Shown piece by piece: positions 5,698 to 12,478 of a stretch of DNA of 27,026 nt. The number at the start of each line of letters is the position of its first letter. Position 1 is the first letter of the stretch. The notes beneath the pieces were generated by a model, which was not told where the DNA came from, searched no databases, and was given only the letters and a program-made list of their open reading frames with translations. The translations under genes and the position numbers were made by a program. Origin of the DNA: a virus; IMG/VR virus record IMGVR_UViG_3300043409_001009, positions 1 through 27,026 of that record. One strand, 5' to 3'.

Positions 5698-5967
5698 ATG
5701 CGAAAAGACTTTGTTAGTAACAATGGAAAAGTTTTTATTGCTTTTGATCGATGCGCCATATCTCAGCTAGATGTTTATTTATTCCAAATCGAAATCTTTT
5801 TCTTTGGAAAAAACGAGAAAATGTATCTTTGCCTAGATGAGTGTATTAAGTGGCACAAAAAAAATATCAATAATACTAAGCCTCAAATAAGCAAAACAAA
5901 GCAGAAGAAATTTTTGAAATTGCTGGAAAGCCGCCGCAAATTGTTTACCGAACTTATGAAGGATTAA
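5698..5967 (+). CDS. Small basic hypothetical protein
   Basis: 89 residues from the ATG at 5698, chosen because AAGGAGG lies at 5684-5690. A longer frame from TTG 5656 would run back into the structured RNA. The first half is hydrophobic (FIAFDRCAISQLDVYLFQIEIFFFGK) and may be a beta sheet; the second half is a highly basic helix. Not recognised. It starts the block that carries the methyltransferase, with five bases between its stop and the next ATG. The ribosome binding site region (UACAAGGA) resembles a CsrA site. Confidence 0.7.
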   Translation: MRKDFVSNNGKVFIAFDRCAISQLDVYLFQIEIFFFGKNEKMYLCLDECIKWHKKNINNTKPQISKTKQKKFLKLLESRRKLFTELMKD

Positions 5968-5972
5968 TTGAA

Positions 5973-7199
5973 ATGGCAACGCTTCTAACCAGTCTATCTA
6001 AGTTAAAGATTCATCCAGCCGCCGAAATCTTTCCAATGCTTTCCGATGTAGAAATCAGAGACTTGGCCAAAGACATTTCCGAGCGTGGATTGCAAAACCA
6101 TATTGTCACCTATGAAGGCCAATTGCTGGACGGAAGAAACCGACTGGCAGCTTGCATCCTTGCAGGCATTGAACCAAAGGCAATGGAGTACGGAGGCGAT
6201 TCGCCAGTTGGCTTTGTGATCAGCGCCAACCTAAGACGAAGGCAACTTGATCCAAGCCAAAGAGCAGCGGTTGCCGTGGAGATCGAGCCGATGTTTGCAG
6301 CGGAGGCGAAGGAGAGGCAAATCCGAAAGCCTATAGATTCTGTTAAGGTAAATTTGCCTAAACAGAATAAAGAACCTCAAGCAAGAGATCAAGCCGCTTC
6401 TGTAGTTGGTGTTTCTGGCAAGATGGTAAGCGATGCCAAAGCCATTAAGAAGAATAATCCAGAAGCCTTTGAGCGCATCAAGTCCGGTGAGGTTACCGTT
6501 CATGAAGCAAAGAAGGAAATTCGAGGCGAGGAAATTAAGGAAATCCGCGCCAAGATGGTTCAAGAAGCCGCCACAGTTCCAAAAGATCACCGGTACAAAG
6601 TAAGCGTAGGCAATATCGAAACCTACGAAATGCCTGACGAAAAGCAATTTGATTACATAATTAGCGATCCTCCGTATATGGAAGAATTTCTATACCTTTA
6701 CGAAACGCTTGCAGAGAGAGCCGCGGATGATTGGCTAAAACCTGACGGACTATTAATCGTGATGTGCGGTCAATCGTATGTAAATCGTATTTATACGCTC
6801 ATGTCTAGGCATCTTGATTACTACTGGACGGCAGCATATTTGACACAAGGCCAACCAACACCACTAAGAACACGCCAAGTCAATTCAACTTGGAAGCCTT
6901 TATTGTTCTTCGTTCCAAAGGGTAGCAAGTACAAAGGTAAAATTTTTGGCGATGTCTTTGTATCCGATGCCAATGATAAAAGCTTTCATGAATGGGGCCA
7001 GAGCGAAAGCGGAATGCTTTCCATCATCTCCGGTGTTTGTTTACCAGGACAAACTATCTTTGATCCGTTTCTTGGAGCAGGCACCACCGGAGTTGCAGCT
7101 CTAAAGCATGGTTGCCTATTCAAAGGTATTGACCTTGAATCGAACAATGTTGAACTGGCTAAGACGAGAATCCACGGCACACGCTGGAGGAGTTTATAA
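5973..7199 (+). CDS. ParB-like domain fused to a DNA N4/N6 methyltransferase
   Basis: 408 residues. Residues 1-100 form a ParB/Srx-type domain (DLAKDISERGLQNHIVTYEGQLLDGRNRLAAC, then RRRQLDPSQRAA). Residues 135-185 form a ParB-like HTH linker. The C-terminal part is a methyltransferase with DPPY at 232-235 and DPFLGAGTT at 364-372 (catalytic motif before the AdoMet motif, the beta-type order). It should transfer a methyl group from AdoMet to adenine N6 or cytosine N4. Such fusions are frequent in phages and usually act in self-protection or DNA marking. The TAATG junction with the next gene, a possible nuclease, hints at a linked role. Target base and site cannot be read from sequence. Confidence 0.92.
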   Translation: MATLLTSLSKLKIHPAAEIFPMLSDVEIRDLAKDISERGLQNHIVTYEGQLLDGRNRLAACILAGIEPKAMEYGGDSPVGFVISANLRRRQLDPSQRAAVAVEIEPMFAAEAKERQIRKPIDSVKVNLPKQNKEPQARDQAASVVGVSGKMVSDAKAIKKNNPEAFERIKSGEVTVHEAKKEIRGEEIKEIRAKMVQEAATVPKDHRYKVSVGNIETYEMPDEKQFDYIISDPPYMEEFLYLYETLAERAADDWLKPDGLLIVMCGQSYVNRIYTLMSRHLDYYWTAAYLTQGQPTPLRTRQVNSTWKPLLFFVPKGSKYKGKIFGDVFVSDANDKSFHEWGQSESGMLSIISGVCLPGQTIFDPFLGAGTTGVAALKHGCLFKGIDLESNNVELAKTRIHGTRWRSL

Positions 7200-7606
7200 T
7201 GACTATCCAAAGAAAATTTGGCAAAGGCACACCGTTTTCAGACTGGCTTAGACTGGTCAAAAAACTAGATTCATGGAAAGGATTCTACACAACGGATTTA
7301 GATTTTATCTGGCACTGCGACCAAGGCATTAATGCCGCAGGCAAGTATTTCTTTATCGAAGTCAAGAATAGGATGGCAACACCAAAATACAAGCAACATA
7401 ACTTGCTTAGTAAAGTTGCTAGGAATTGCCAAAATGATCCGTATTTCAAAGGCTTAGTTTACTTGCAATTTGAAAACACCAGTCCAGAGGATGGCAAAAT
7501 CTTCTGGAACTCGGTAGAGATAAACACCGAACAACTGATTGATTTTCTCGCCTTCGAGAAAGATGCTCCAGCCAAAACAAGTTTTGTTACACAAATATCC
7601 AATTAA
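7199..7606 (+). CDS. Putative PD-(D/E)XK-type nuclease
   Basis: 135 residues. A D-L-D pair at 33-35 is followed after about 19 residues by IEVKNR, with E54 and K56. This D...ExK spacing with hydrophobic strands around it (DFIWH; KYFFIEVKNR) is the signature of the PD-(D/E)XK fold. A following basic helix (KYKQHNLLSKVARN) would fit DNA binding. It overlaps the methyltransferase stop by one base, so the two are co-translated. It may be a restriction-like partner, a recombination nuclease or a degenerate one. The evidence is motif-level only; a non-nuclease protein is possible. Confidence 0.55.
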   Translation: MTIQRKFGKGTPFSDWLRLVKKLDSWKGFYTTDLDFIWHCDQGINAAGKYFFIEVKNRMATPKYKQHNLLSKVARNCQNDPYFKGLVYLQFENTSPEDGKIFWNSVEINTEQLIDFLAFEKDAPAKTSFVTQISN

Positions 7607-7630
7607 TCCACGACCTCAAGAGCTAAGAAA

Positions 7631-8044
7631 ATGAAGATCCTAGAATTCTGTCGAGTGACTTTCAATCAGACACAAAACAATAAGTATCTTAAAAATCGTA
7701 GGAAATGCTACATTGCCTGGTATTACTCCGCAGGCAGCTATTGGCAAGACGATAGCGGACAAGTAACGCAACGCTCATGGCTCGATTTATTCGCTGAATT
7801 AACGCCAGCAACTGAACGAACGACTGTATTCGCTCATATGTTTATTGCCGATCATTTAGAGGCCTTTAACGACCACGAAACGACCTTGGTAAACGATAAC
7901 TATCCGCCAGATTATCAGGGCGATTCACAGCGCAGGAATCAATGGGAAAGCGACGAGATGGAACTACTCAAAAAGATTGCTTCAACGGTGGCAGACAACA
8001 TGAAGAAATACGAAGAATTAAGCGAGGTGCTACATGGCGAATGA
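7631..8044 (+). CDS. Hypothetical protein preceding the replication initiator
   Basis: 137 residues, not recognised. The N-terminus has a YIAWYYSAGSYW segment, the middle has FAHMFIADHLEAFNDHE, and the C-terminus is a charged helix. Its last codons overlap the replication gene by 11 bases, so the two are co-expressed. The ribosome binding site is weak (AAGAG region). Confidence 0.7.
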   Translation: MKILEFCRVTFNQTQNNKYLKNRRKCYIAWYYSAGSYWQDDSGQVTQRSWLDLFAELTPATERTTVFAHMFIADHLEAFNDHETTLVNDNYPPDYQGDSQRRNQWESDEMELLKKIASTVADNMKKYEELSEVLHGE

Positions 8045-8912
8045 TTGGATTAAATTCCGTTCTGGACTGTTTGAATCACCAAAATTAATAGGCATGGCCA
8101 AGTTTTTGTCACGCTCAATTGATTTCCTCAACTGGCTTACTCCGGAGGTCTGCGAGGTTTGCGGTGACAATGTAACTTCAGAAAAAGCGTTACGAATGGT
8201 AACGGGTGCGTTACTTTCCGTTACCTGGTCACGGTTACGCCAGTTTGGTAAAGCGTTACCGAACGGAGATTGTTTCTTAGAATTTTTATCACTCTCTGAC
8301 CTTGATGGCATCGCAGGCGCACCAGATGTAGGCGCAGCAATGGAGTATGTTGGATGGGCTGAATACAGCGAGGAATTGCAGGGTGTAATAATCCCTAAGT
8401 TCTTTCTGGAACACAATGTTGCGTTAAGTTCTGCGGAAAAACAAAGCGCATATCGAGAGCGAAAAAGCACACAAAAACGAACGGAAAAGCGTTACCAAAG
8501 CGTTACTAATGCGTTACCAACAGCCGGTAACAAAACGGTAACTAGAGTAGAGGAGAGTAGAGTATTAGAAGAAGTAGTAGAAAAAGCAGAAAAATTATTC
8601 CAGCCTGAGATAATTTTTAAATGCAACGGTAAAGAAAAATCTTGGAGCCTGACCGAACAATTCTTGGCAACGGCTCGCGAAGCCTTTCCAGCCCTGCCAG
8701 TTCTTGAGATTATCCGAGGTGCTTGGTTCTGGACTGAAAACAATCCAGACCGCAGGAAGACGGCAAAGGGAATGCCACGATTCTTGAGCAACTGGATAGC
8801 CAACGAAAACAACAAACCACCGGCAGCCAATTTGCCACGCTCACGACCAGTCAAAGCCACCGTTGATGCCGAAGACTTCCTACGAAATAAACTTGCGGAG
8901 ATTCAATCATGA
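8034..8912 (+). CDS. Phage replication initiator (O-like)
   Basis: 292 residues. The start (DWIKFRSGLFESPKLIGMAKFL) is the winged-helix opening typical of phage replisome organisers. An AEKQSAYRER boundary, a low-complexity linker (residues about 150-195) and a C-terminal segment (WFWTENNPDRRKTAKGMPRFLSNWIA) complete the pattern seen in many phage O-like proteins. The expected role is to bind the phage origin and load helicase. Its gene carries a dense array of GCGTTAC repeats in several reading frames (8172-8542), as origins of lambdoid phages lie within O. The ATG overlaps the previous gene, and the stop overlaps the next start (ATGA). The family is likely; the specific partner is unknown. 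Confidence 0.8.
   Translation: MANDWIKFRSGLFESPKLIGMAKFLSRSIDFLNWLTPEVCEVCGDNVTSEKALRMVTGALLSVTWSRLRQFGKALPNGDCFLEFLSLSDLDGIAGAPDVGAAMEYVGWAEYSEELQGVIIPKFFLEHNVALSSAEKQSAYRERKSTQKRTEKRYQSVTNALPTAGNKTVTRVEESRVLEEVVEKAEKLFQPEIIFKCNGKEKSWSLTEQFLATAREAFPALPVLEIIRGAWFWTENNPDRRKTAKGMPRFLSNWIANENNKPPAANLPRSRPVKATVDAEDFLRNKLAEIQS
8172..8594. other. Probable phage replication origin: GCGTTAC iteron arrays and purine-rich tract
   Basis: GTTAC/GTAAC starts at 8172, 8189, 8199, 8210, 8220, 8234 and 8255 (array 1) and at 8491, 8502, 8513, 8527 and 8538 (array 2). Many copies extend to GCGTTACC or its complement. Steps in array 2 are 11, 11, 14 and 11 bases; array 1 has 10, 11, 10, 14 and 21. The sites therefore lie close to one face of the helix. 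The same heptamer is read in all three frames of the coding sequence, so protein coding does not explain it. Directly after array 2, 8543-8594 is about 83% purine on the upper strand and increasingly A-rich, as in the lambda origin. Confidence 0.75.
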
Positions 8913-9643
8913 AACCAACACTCACAGAGCTATTGTCTTGGACTAAAAAACACGCCAGCCGCTTCGCCTGGACAATGCCAGCAGATTTGGAATGTCTGGC
9001 CGAATGGGCGACGATTCAGACGAAGTACGGTGTGACACTTTCAGAGCTTGAGGAAGTATCTGAAAAAATGGTGATGAACACCAAAGATGTTTTCGGAAAG
9101 GAAAATCACTTGAAAACGCTTAATAACATTTTACACGGACTCAGAGAGCGCAAAACCTACGCAGTCATTGACGACGACCAGCGAGGAACTTGCACGACTT
9201 GCGGAGCTGGTTGCGGATTGGTGTCCGTTCCAGAGCCTAGGCAATTAGTCGCAGGCGAATGGACAGGCGTTCAATTTACTTTCGTTTATTGCAGTTGCAC
9301 CGATGGCTTCAGATACCGAAATACGAAGAATCACAAAGAACAGCCTTTGATGTCGCTCTTTGACTACGAGCGAAGAATCAATCCGTTTTGGAAAATCCAT
9401 GTCAAAAGCTACTTTGAAAAAATGATGTCAGAGAATCAAGTTATGAGTCTTGCCAGAAATCTCGATGGCAAGGTAGGAACTAATCTTTCGGTCTTGGATA
9501 AGTTACAACTCAAAATCATAGGAAGGATGAACGATGATATCGACAACGCATATATCGCAGAGCGTGCAGGAAATTCGCAGGGAAATTTGCCAACAATGCT
9601 TACGAGCAACGACAATCAGATATACGATCGGACTGGTTTGTAA
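8909..9643 (+). CDS. Zinc-finger protein in the replication block, unknown role
   Basis: 244 residues, not recognised as a family. Residues 95-130 carry C95, C98, C102, C128 and C130, which fits a treble or paired zinc site. The N-terminus (LTELLSWTKKHASRFAWTMPADLECLAEWA) looks like helical segments of loader or replication accessory proteins. No Walker motif is visible, so it is not a typical DnaC-type loader. Position directly after the initiator, with an ATGA overlap, suggests a replication accessory or helicase recruitment role; this is inference. Confidence 0.75.
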   Translation: MKPTLTELLSWTKKHASRFAWTMPADLECLAEWATIQTKYGVTLSELEEVSEKMVMNTKDVFGKENHLKTLNNILHGLRERKTYAVIDDDQRGTCTTCGAGCGLVSVPEPRQLVAGEWTGVQFTFVYCSCTDGFRYRNTKNHKEQPLMSLFDYERRINPFWKIHVKSYFEKMMSENQVMSLARNLDGKVGTNLSVLDKLQLKIIGRMNDDIDNAYIAERAGNSQGNLPTMLTSNDNQIYDRTGL

Positions 9644-9809
9644 GCGGTGCCTAGGCAAAAGCCTGCGAGGTAACGCAGATAAGTTTCTGAGATTAAACGC
9701 AACGATAAAACGACTGCGAGATTTAAAGCTGAAAGAGTCAATTAAAAATAAAAGATTGTTTGATGAAATTAAACGACTTGAGAAAATAATTAAGGCTTTA
9801 ACATTGTAA
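9534..9809 (+). CDS. Small zinc-ribbon protein with C-terminal coiled coil
   Basis: 91 residues. Cysteines C19, C22, C36 and C39 form a CxxC-x13-CxxC zinc ribbon, and residues from about 50 on are a strongly charged helix (IKRLRDLKLKESIKNKRLFDEIKRLEKII) likely to be a coiled coil. It overlaps the previous gene in another frame by 110 bases, but the GGAAGGA ribosome binding site at 9521-9527 and the intact zinc motif argue that it is real. The function is unknown; it may bind nucleic acid or a protein partner. Confidence 0.7.
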   Translation: MISTTHISQSVQEIRREICQQCLRATTIRYTIGLVCKRCLGKSLRGNADKFLRLNATIKRLRDLKLKESIKNKRLFDEIKRLEKIIKALTL

Positions 9810-9870
9810 AAACTATTTTCTTGTTTAATATTCGAGCAGCTGACCGCATTTTTAAAAGGAGTTTTGATAA

Positions 9871-10167
9871 ATGCAAACTGAAAAGATACTAGATAAATTG
9901 GAATTGATTTCTGGATTTCCTTGGTGTTTTAGACCTTCAAAGGACATGGACAGAGTGTTTGACAAGTTTGGAACTTGTATTTTATGGCTGGCCACGACTA
10001 AGGAAAACGATAAAAGAAATGGCGAATTTATTGCAGACGCGCCTTTTCTAATTATTAAGCTTCTCGAAGAAATTGACCAATTAAAGGAGCAACTTTCACA
10101 GAGTAAAAAGCTATGCCAAGAGAACGCCAGGAAGGCGACGAAGAAAACAATCTCGAGGAACTCTTGA
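9871..10167 (+). CDS. Small helical phage protein
   Basis: 98 residues with AAAAGGAG before the ATG. The C-terminal half has GEFIADAPFLIIKLLEEIDQLKEQL followed by a lysine-rich tail, a pattern seen in small accessory phage proteins of the ead/Ea22-like type. A coiled coil is likely from residue 65. The function is unknown. It overlaps the next gene by 55 bases. Confidence 0.65.
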   Translation: MQTEKILDKLELISGFPWCFRPSKDMDRVFDKFGTCILWLATTKENDKRNGEFIADAPFLIIKLLEEIDQLKEQLSQSKKLCQENARKATKKTISRNS

Positions 10168-10400
10168 TAAGAACGCAAATTTCAGCGTTTACCGGAATTT
10201 CTTTTAATCACCGACAGATACCAAGAGAGCTTTCCGTTGGAAAGGATTTCAGCGGAGAGGATTTCCGGAAGGCAACGCTTACATATCCAGGAACAGATGA
10301 ACGAATCAAAGTTTACGAGAAACGGTGTCAGCTAAATTTACCAATCTTTAACAAACAAGATAAAAAGGTGAACGATGGATTCGATACCGATATTTCTTAA
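10113..10400 (+). CDS. Small hypothetical protein
   Basis: 95 residues. The start is highly charged (PRERQEGDEENNLEELL), then a possible small folded part (ISAFTGISFNHRQIPRELSVGKDFSGEDFRKATLTYPG). No family is recognised. It overlaps genes on both sides and has only a weak ribosome binding site, so it depends on coupling. Length and composition favour a real but poorly known early gene. Confidence 0.5.
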   Translation: MPRERQEGDEENNLEELLIRTQISAFTGISFNHRQIPRELSVGKDFSGEDFRKATLTYPGTDERIKVYEKRCQLNLPIFNKQDKKVNDGFDTDIS

Positions 10401-10644
10401 CTTAGTCCAACAAACCATAGACCAGCGCGGACGCGACTACGGAACGCCAGCGGAAAACTTGAAAAGGATTTCAACGCTCTGGTCGATGCATCTGGAATTT
10501 GACATCTCGGAGTATGATGTTGCAATCATGATGGTAATGCTCAAGTTGGCGAGGAATGCCAACGAGGCAAAAGATGATAATATCTTAGACGCTGCGGCTT
10601 ATCTTGCTCTGGCCGATAGCGTAAAAGATTCGGCAAGGTGCTAA
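10375..10644 (+). CDS. DUF6378-like phage protein
   Basis: 89 residues. Motif order RGRDYGTPAENLKRISTLWSMHL, ISEYDVAIMMVMLKLARN, DDNILDAAAYLALA matches a widespread small all-helical phage family (DUF6378). Members are of unknown function and often lie among replication genes. The invariant-looking DYG, N, LW, K-AR and D-D-AAY positions are present. AAGGTG precedes the ATG. The family is fairly sure; the role is unknown. Confidence 0.75.
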   Translation: MDSIPIFLNLVQQTIDQRGRDYGTPAENLKRISTLWSMHLEFDISEYDVAIMMVMLKLARNANEAKDDNILDAAAYLALADSVKDSARC

Positions 10645-10967
10645 TGGGATATTCCGAGCGACCAAAATACCGAGCTAAAAGAACAACAGTACACGGCCAA
10701 ACCTTCGCCTCAAAGAAGGAGGCAAAGCATTATTTAATCTATCGAGCGTTGGAAGAAGCCGGTCAAATCAAAGACTTGAAAACACAAGTACAATTCAAAA
10801 TCGTTATCAAAGGAAGGCTTATTTGCAGCTATTTTGCCGACTTTACTTTCCTTGATTCTAAAGGAGTTTATTGCGTTGTTGATGTTAAAGGCTTCAGAAC
10901 ACCAGTCTACAAAATCAAAAAGAAGTTAGTTGAAGCCTGCCACCTTATCCAAATAATCGAGGTATAA
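10644..10967 (+). CDS. DUF1064-family nuclease-like protein (putative resolvase)
   Basis: 107 residues from ATG 10644, chosen over GTG 10638 because AAGG lies five bases upstream and the ATG overlaps the prior stop. The SKKEAKHY helix (E as first acidic residue), FADFTF (D) and VVDVKGF (D-x-K) give a PD-(D/E)XK active-site pattern of the DUF1064 family, seen where phages carry a Holliday-junction-type resolvase. It would act on branched DNA in recombination or before packaging. The family is good; cleavage activity is inferred. Confidence 0.8.
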   Translation: MGYSERPKYRAKRTTVHGQTFASKKEAKHYLIYRALEEAGQIKDLKTQVQFKIVIKGRLICSYFADFTFLDSKGVYCVVDVKGFRTPVYKIKKKLVEACHLIQIIEV

Positions 10968-10971
10968 ATTC

Positions 10972-11472
10972 ATGGAAGAGTTTTACAGTTTGCGTGATGT
11001 TGCAAAAGAAATAGGCGTTACTTACCAGACTGTTAAAAGCCGTACCGAACTTTTAGAAATAGAAGTTATTCAAATCCAGAACGATAAGAACTTATATCAA
11101 AGTTCAATCCGCATCGTAGATTTAGCCAGGCTAAAGGATTCCTTGGCTAACAGATCGCACAGCGAAAACGGTTACTTCTACATAATCGCTTTGATACCTG
11201 AATACAACAGAGGCCGCTTGAAAGTTGGCTTTGCCAGCAATGTGGAAGAACGACTAGGCCAGCACCGCACAGCAGCACCAACGGCAGAGTTGGTGCGCTC
11301 TTGGCCCTGCAAACGATCATTCGAGAAGACTATTATCGCAGCACTATCCAGCCTAGGAAAACAGGTGAGGAATGAGGTTTACGACTTCGACAATGTGGAT
11401 TTGATAGTAAGTAAGGCCGAGACATTGTTTAGCCTGCTGAACATAACGCCACCTAATTCGTTTGATAATTAG
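10972..11472 (+). CDS. HTH plus GIY-YIG/T5orf172-like nuclease domain protein
   Basis: 166 residues. The first 60 form a MerR-like HTH (YSLRDVAKEIGVTYQTVKSRTELL). From residue 67 a GIY-YIG-type domain is seen: YFYII at 68-72, KVGFA at 84-88, R94 in VEERLGQHR, E118 in SFEK and N134/E135 near the end, matching the T5orf172 subgroup. Both a sequence-directed nuclease and a DNA-bound regulator are possible. It lies just before the HNH gene, in the pre-packaging part of the early block. The HTH-nuclease fusion is uncommon enough to note. Confidence 0.75.
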   Translation: MEEFYSLRDVAKEIGVTYQTVKSRTELLEIEVIQIQNDKNLYQSSIRIVDLARLKDSLANRSHSENGYFYIIALIPEYNRGRLKVGFASNVEERLGQHRTAAPTAELVRSWPCKRSFEKTIIAALSSLGKQVRNEVYDFDNVDLIVSKAETLFSLLNITPPNSFDN

Positions 11473-11497
11473 ATAGTAAAAGGATAGGATAACTTAC

Positions 11498-11821
11498 ATG
11501 AATAGCCACAAGCCAAAGAAGTTATTCGAGTCAGGCGATGCACCTAAACACCGCAGAAGGATAAGGCTTTATCCTCGTGGCTGGTCAAAGATCCGTAAGG
11601 AGTTCATTAGCAAGCATCCATTGTGCCGTAGTTGCGAACTGTTTGGCACTATTGAGCTAGCCACTGAAGTTGACCACATCAGGCCACTGGCGAAAGGTGG
11701 CGAGCCTGCGGATGAAAGCAACTTGCAAAGCTTATGCAGAAGGTGCCACATTCGAAAGACAGCGGATGATATGCAGTACACACCAGGCAGAGGCAGGCGA
11801 ATGCCGAACAGGCAAGGGTGA
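11498..11821 (+). CDS. HNH endonuclease next to the terminase genes
   Basis: 107 residues. C43 and C46 (CRSC) with C80 and C83 (CRRCH) form the zinc site. D59-H60, N75 and H84 give the HNH catalytic signature (VDHIRPLAKGG...ESNLQSLCRRCH). Phage HNH proteins in this position work with the terminase large subunit at cos ends in HK97-like phages. It is followed by a 204-base non-coding gap and then terS. The assignment is firm; the packaging role is by analogy. Confidence 0.92.
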   Translation: MNSHKPKKLFESGDAPKHRRRIRLYPRGWSKIRKEFISKHPLCRSCELFGTIELATEVDHIRPLAKGGEPADESNLQSLCRRCHIRKTADDMQYTPGRGRRMPNRQG

Positions 11822-12025
11822 TTTTTTTTTGTGATAAGGCAAATACTAAAAAATTTTTTTTTAGTAAATCAGCCTAAAAAGACCGTTTTTTTGTCATTTT
11901 GGCAGGGTAAAGGGTAGGCGGGGTCTTCAGGACTATCCACAAGCGACGGTATCTACTTGGTGCGCCAAGAGTTTTTGAACTATTTTTTCCAAAATCCGTT
12001 TAAGGATTTGCAAAAGGGGTAGGTA
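11822..12025. other. Non-coding gap before terminase, candidate cos/packaging region
   Basis: No gene fits this 204-base gap. It contains poly-T runs and a 10-bp AT-only inverted repeat (TACTAAAAAA at 11844-11853 with TTTTTTAGTA at 11857-11866). AGGGTAAAGGGTAGG lies at 11905-11919, resembling the inverted TACCCT motifs upstream of int. A CTTGG-TGCG-CCAAG hairpin lies at 11956-11969 with a T5 behind it. In HK97-like phages with HNH before terS, the cos site sits in this gap, so it is the best packaging candidate. No cut site can be pinned down from sequence alone. Confidence 0.5.
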
Positions 12026-12478
12026 ATGGCTTTAAAGACCAAGACAGGGCCGAAAACAACGCCAATTCAAGGCGAACTTTTCCATTACGCACCAGAGGCC
12101 ACCTTTGAAGACTTCGCAAATGCTGGCCTTCCAGAGATTGAAAAGCGAATCGCTCTTGCGATCCTGAACAGCGCACCGGCAACGCTCATAGGCAGGCACG
12201 AAACGCAAGCGGTAGTTAGCCTGGCGAACACGCTTGGAATGATTGCAGGCCTTCAGCGAGAACTTGCCGTTCATGGATTAGTGGATGAGCTTGGCGAGCC
12301 TTCGCCAATCATCGCAAAGATTATTTCCTTGGAATCGCTGGCGTTAAAACTTGCGAACGCTCTACGCCTCACGCCAGCTACTAGGCACGAACTAACAAGG
12401 ATTGGAACGCCTGCGGATTATCCGGAAGACATTCCGATTGCTGGTAATAACGATGACCTTTTTGAAGGGATGGAATGA
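12026..12478 (+). CDS. terS: Terminase small subunit, P27-like
   Basis: 150 residues. A C-terminal segment of the P27 type (PSPIIAKIISLESLALKLANALRLTPATRHELTRIG) and a helical middle region mark it as a small terminase subunit that recognises phage DNA for packaging. Its ATGA junction with terL, and the HNH gene upstream, fit this. A GGGGTAGG site precedes the ATG. The N-terminus is divergent, and DNA-binding residues cannot be named. Confidence 0.82.
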   Translation: MALKTKTGPKTTPIQGELFHYAPEATFEDFANAGLPEIEKRIALAILNSAPATLIGRHETQAVVSLANTLGMIAGLQRELAVHGLVDELGEPSPIIAKIISLESLALKLANALRLTPATRHELTRIGTPADYPEDIPIAGNNDDLFEGME

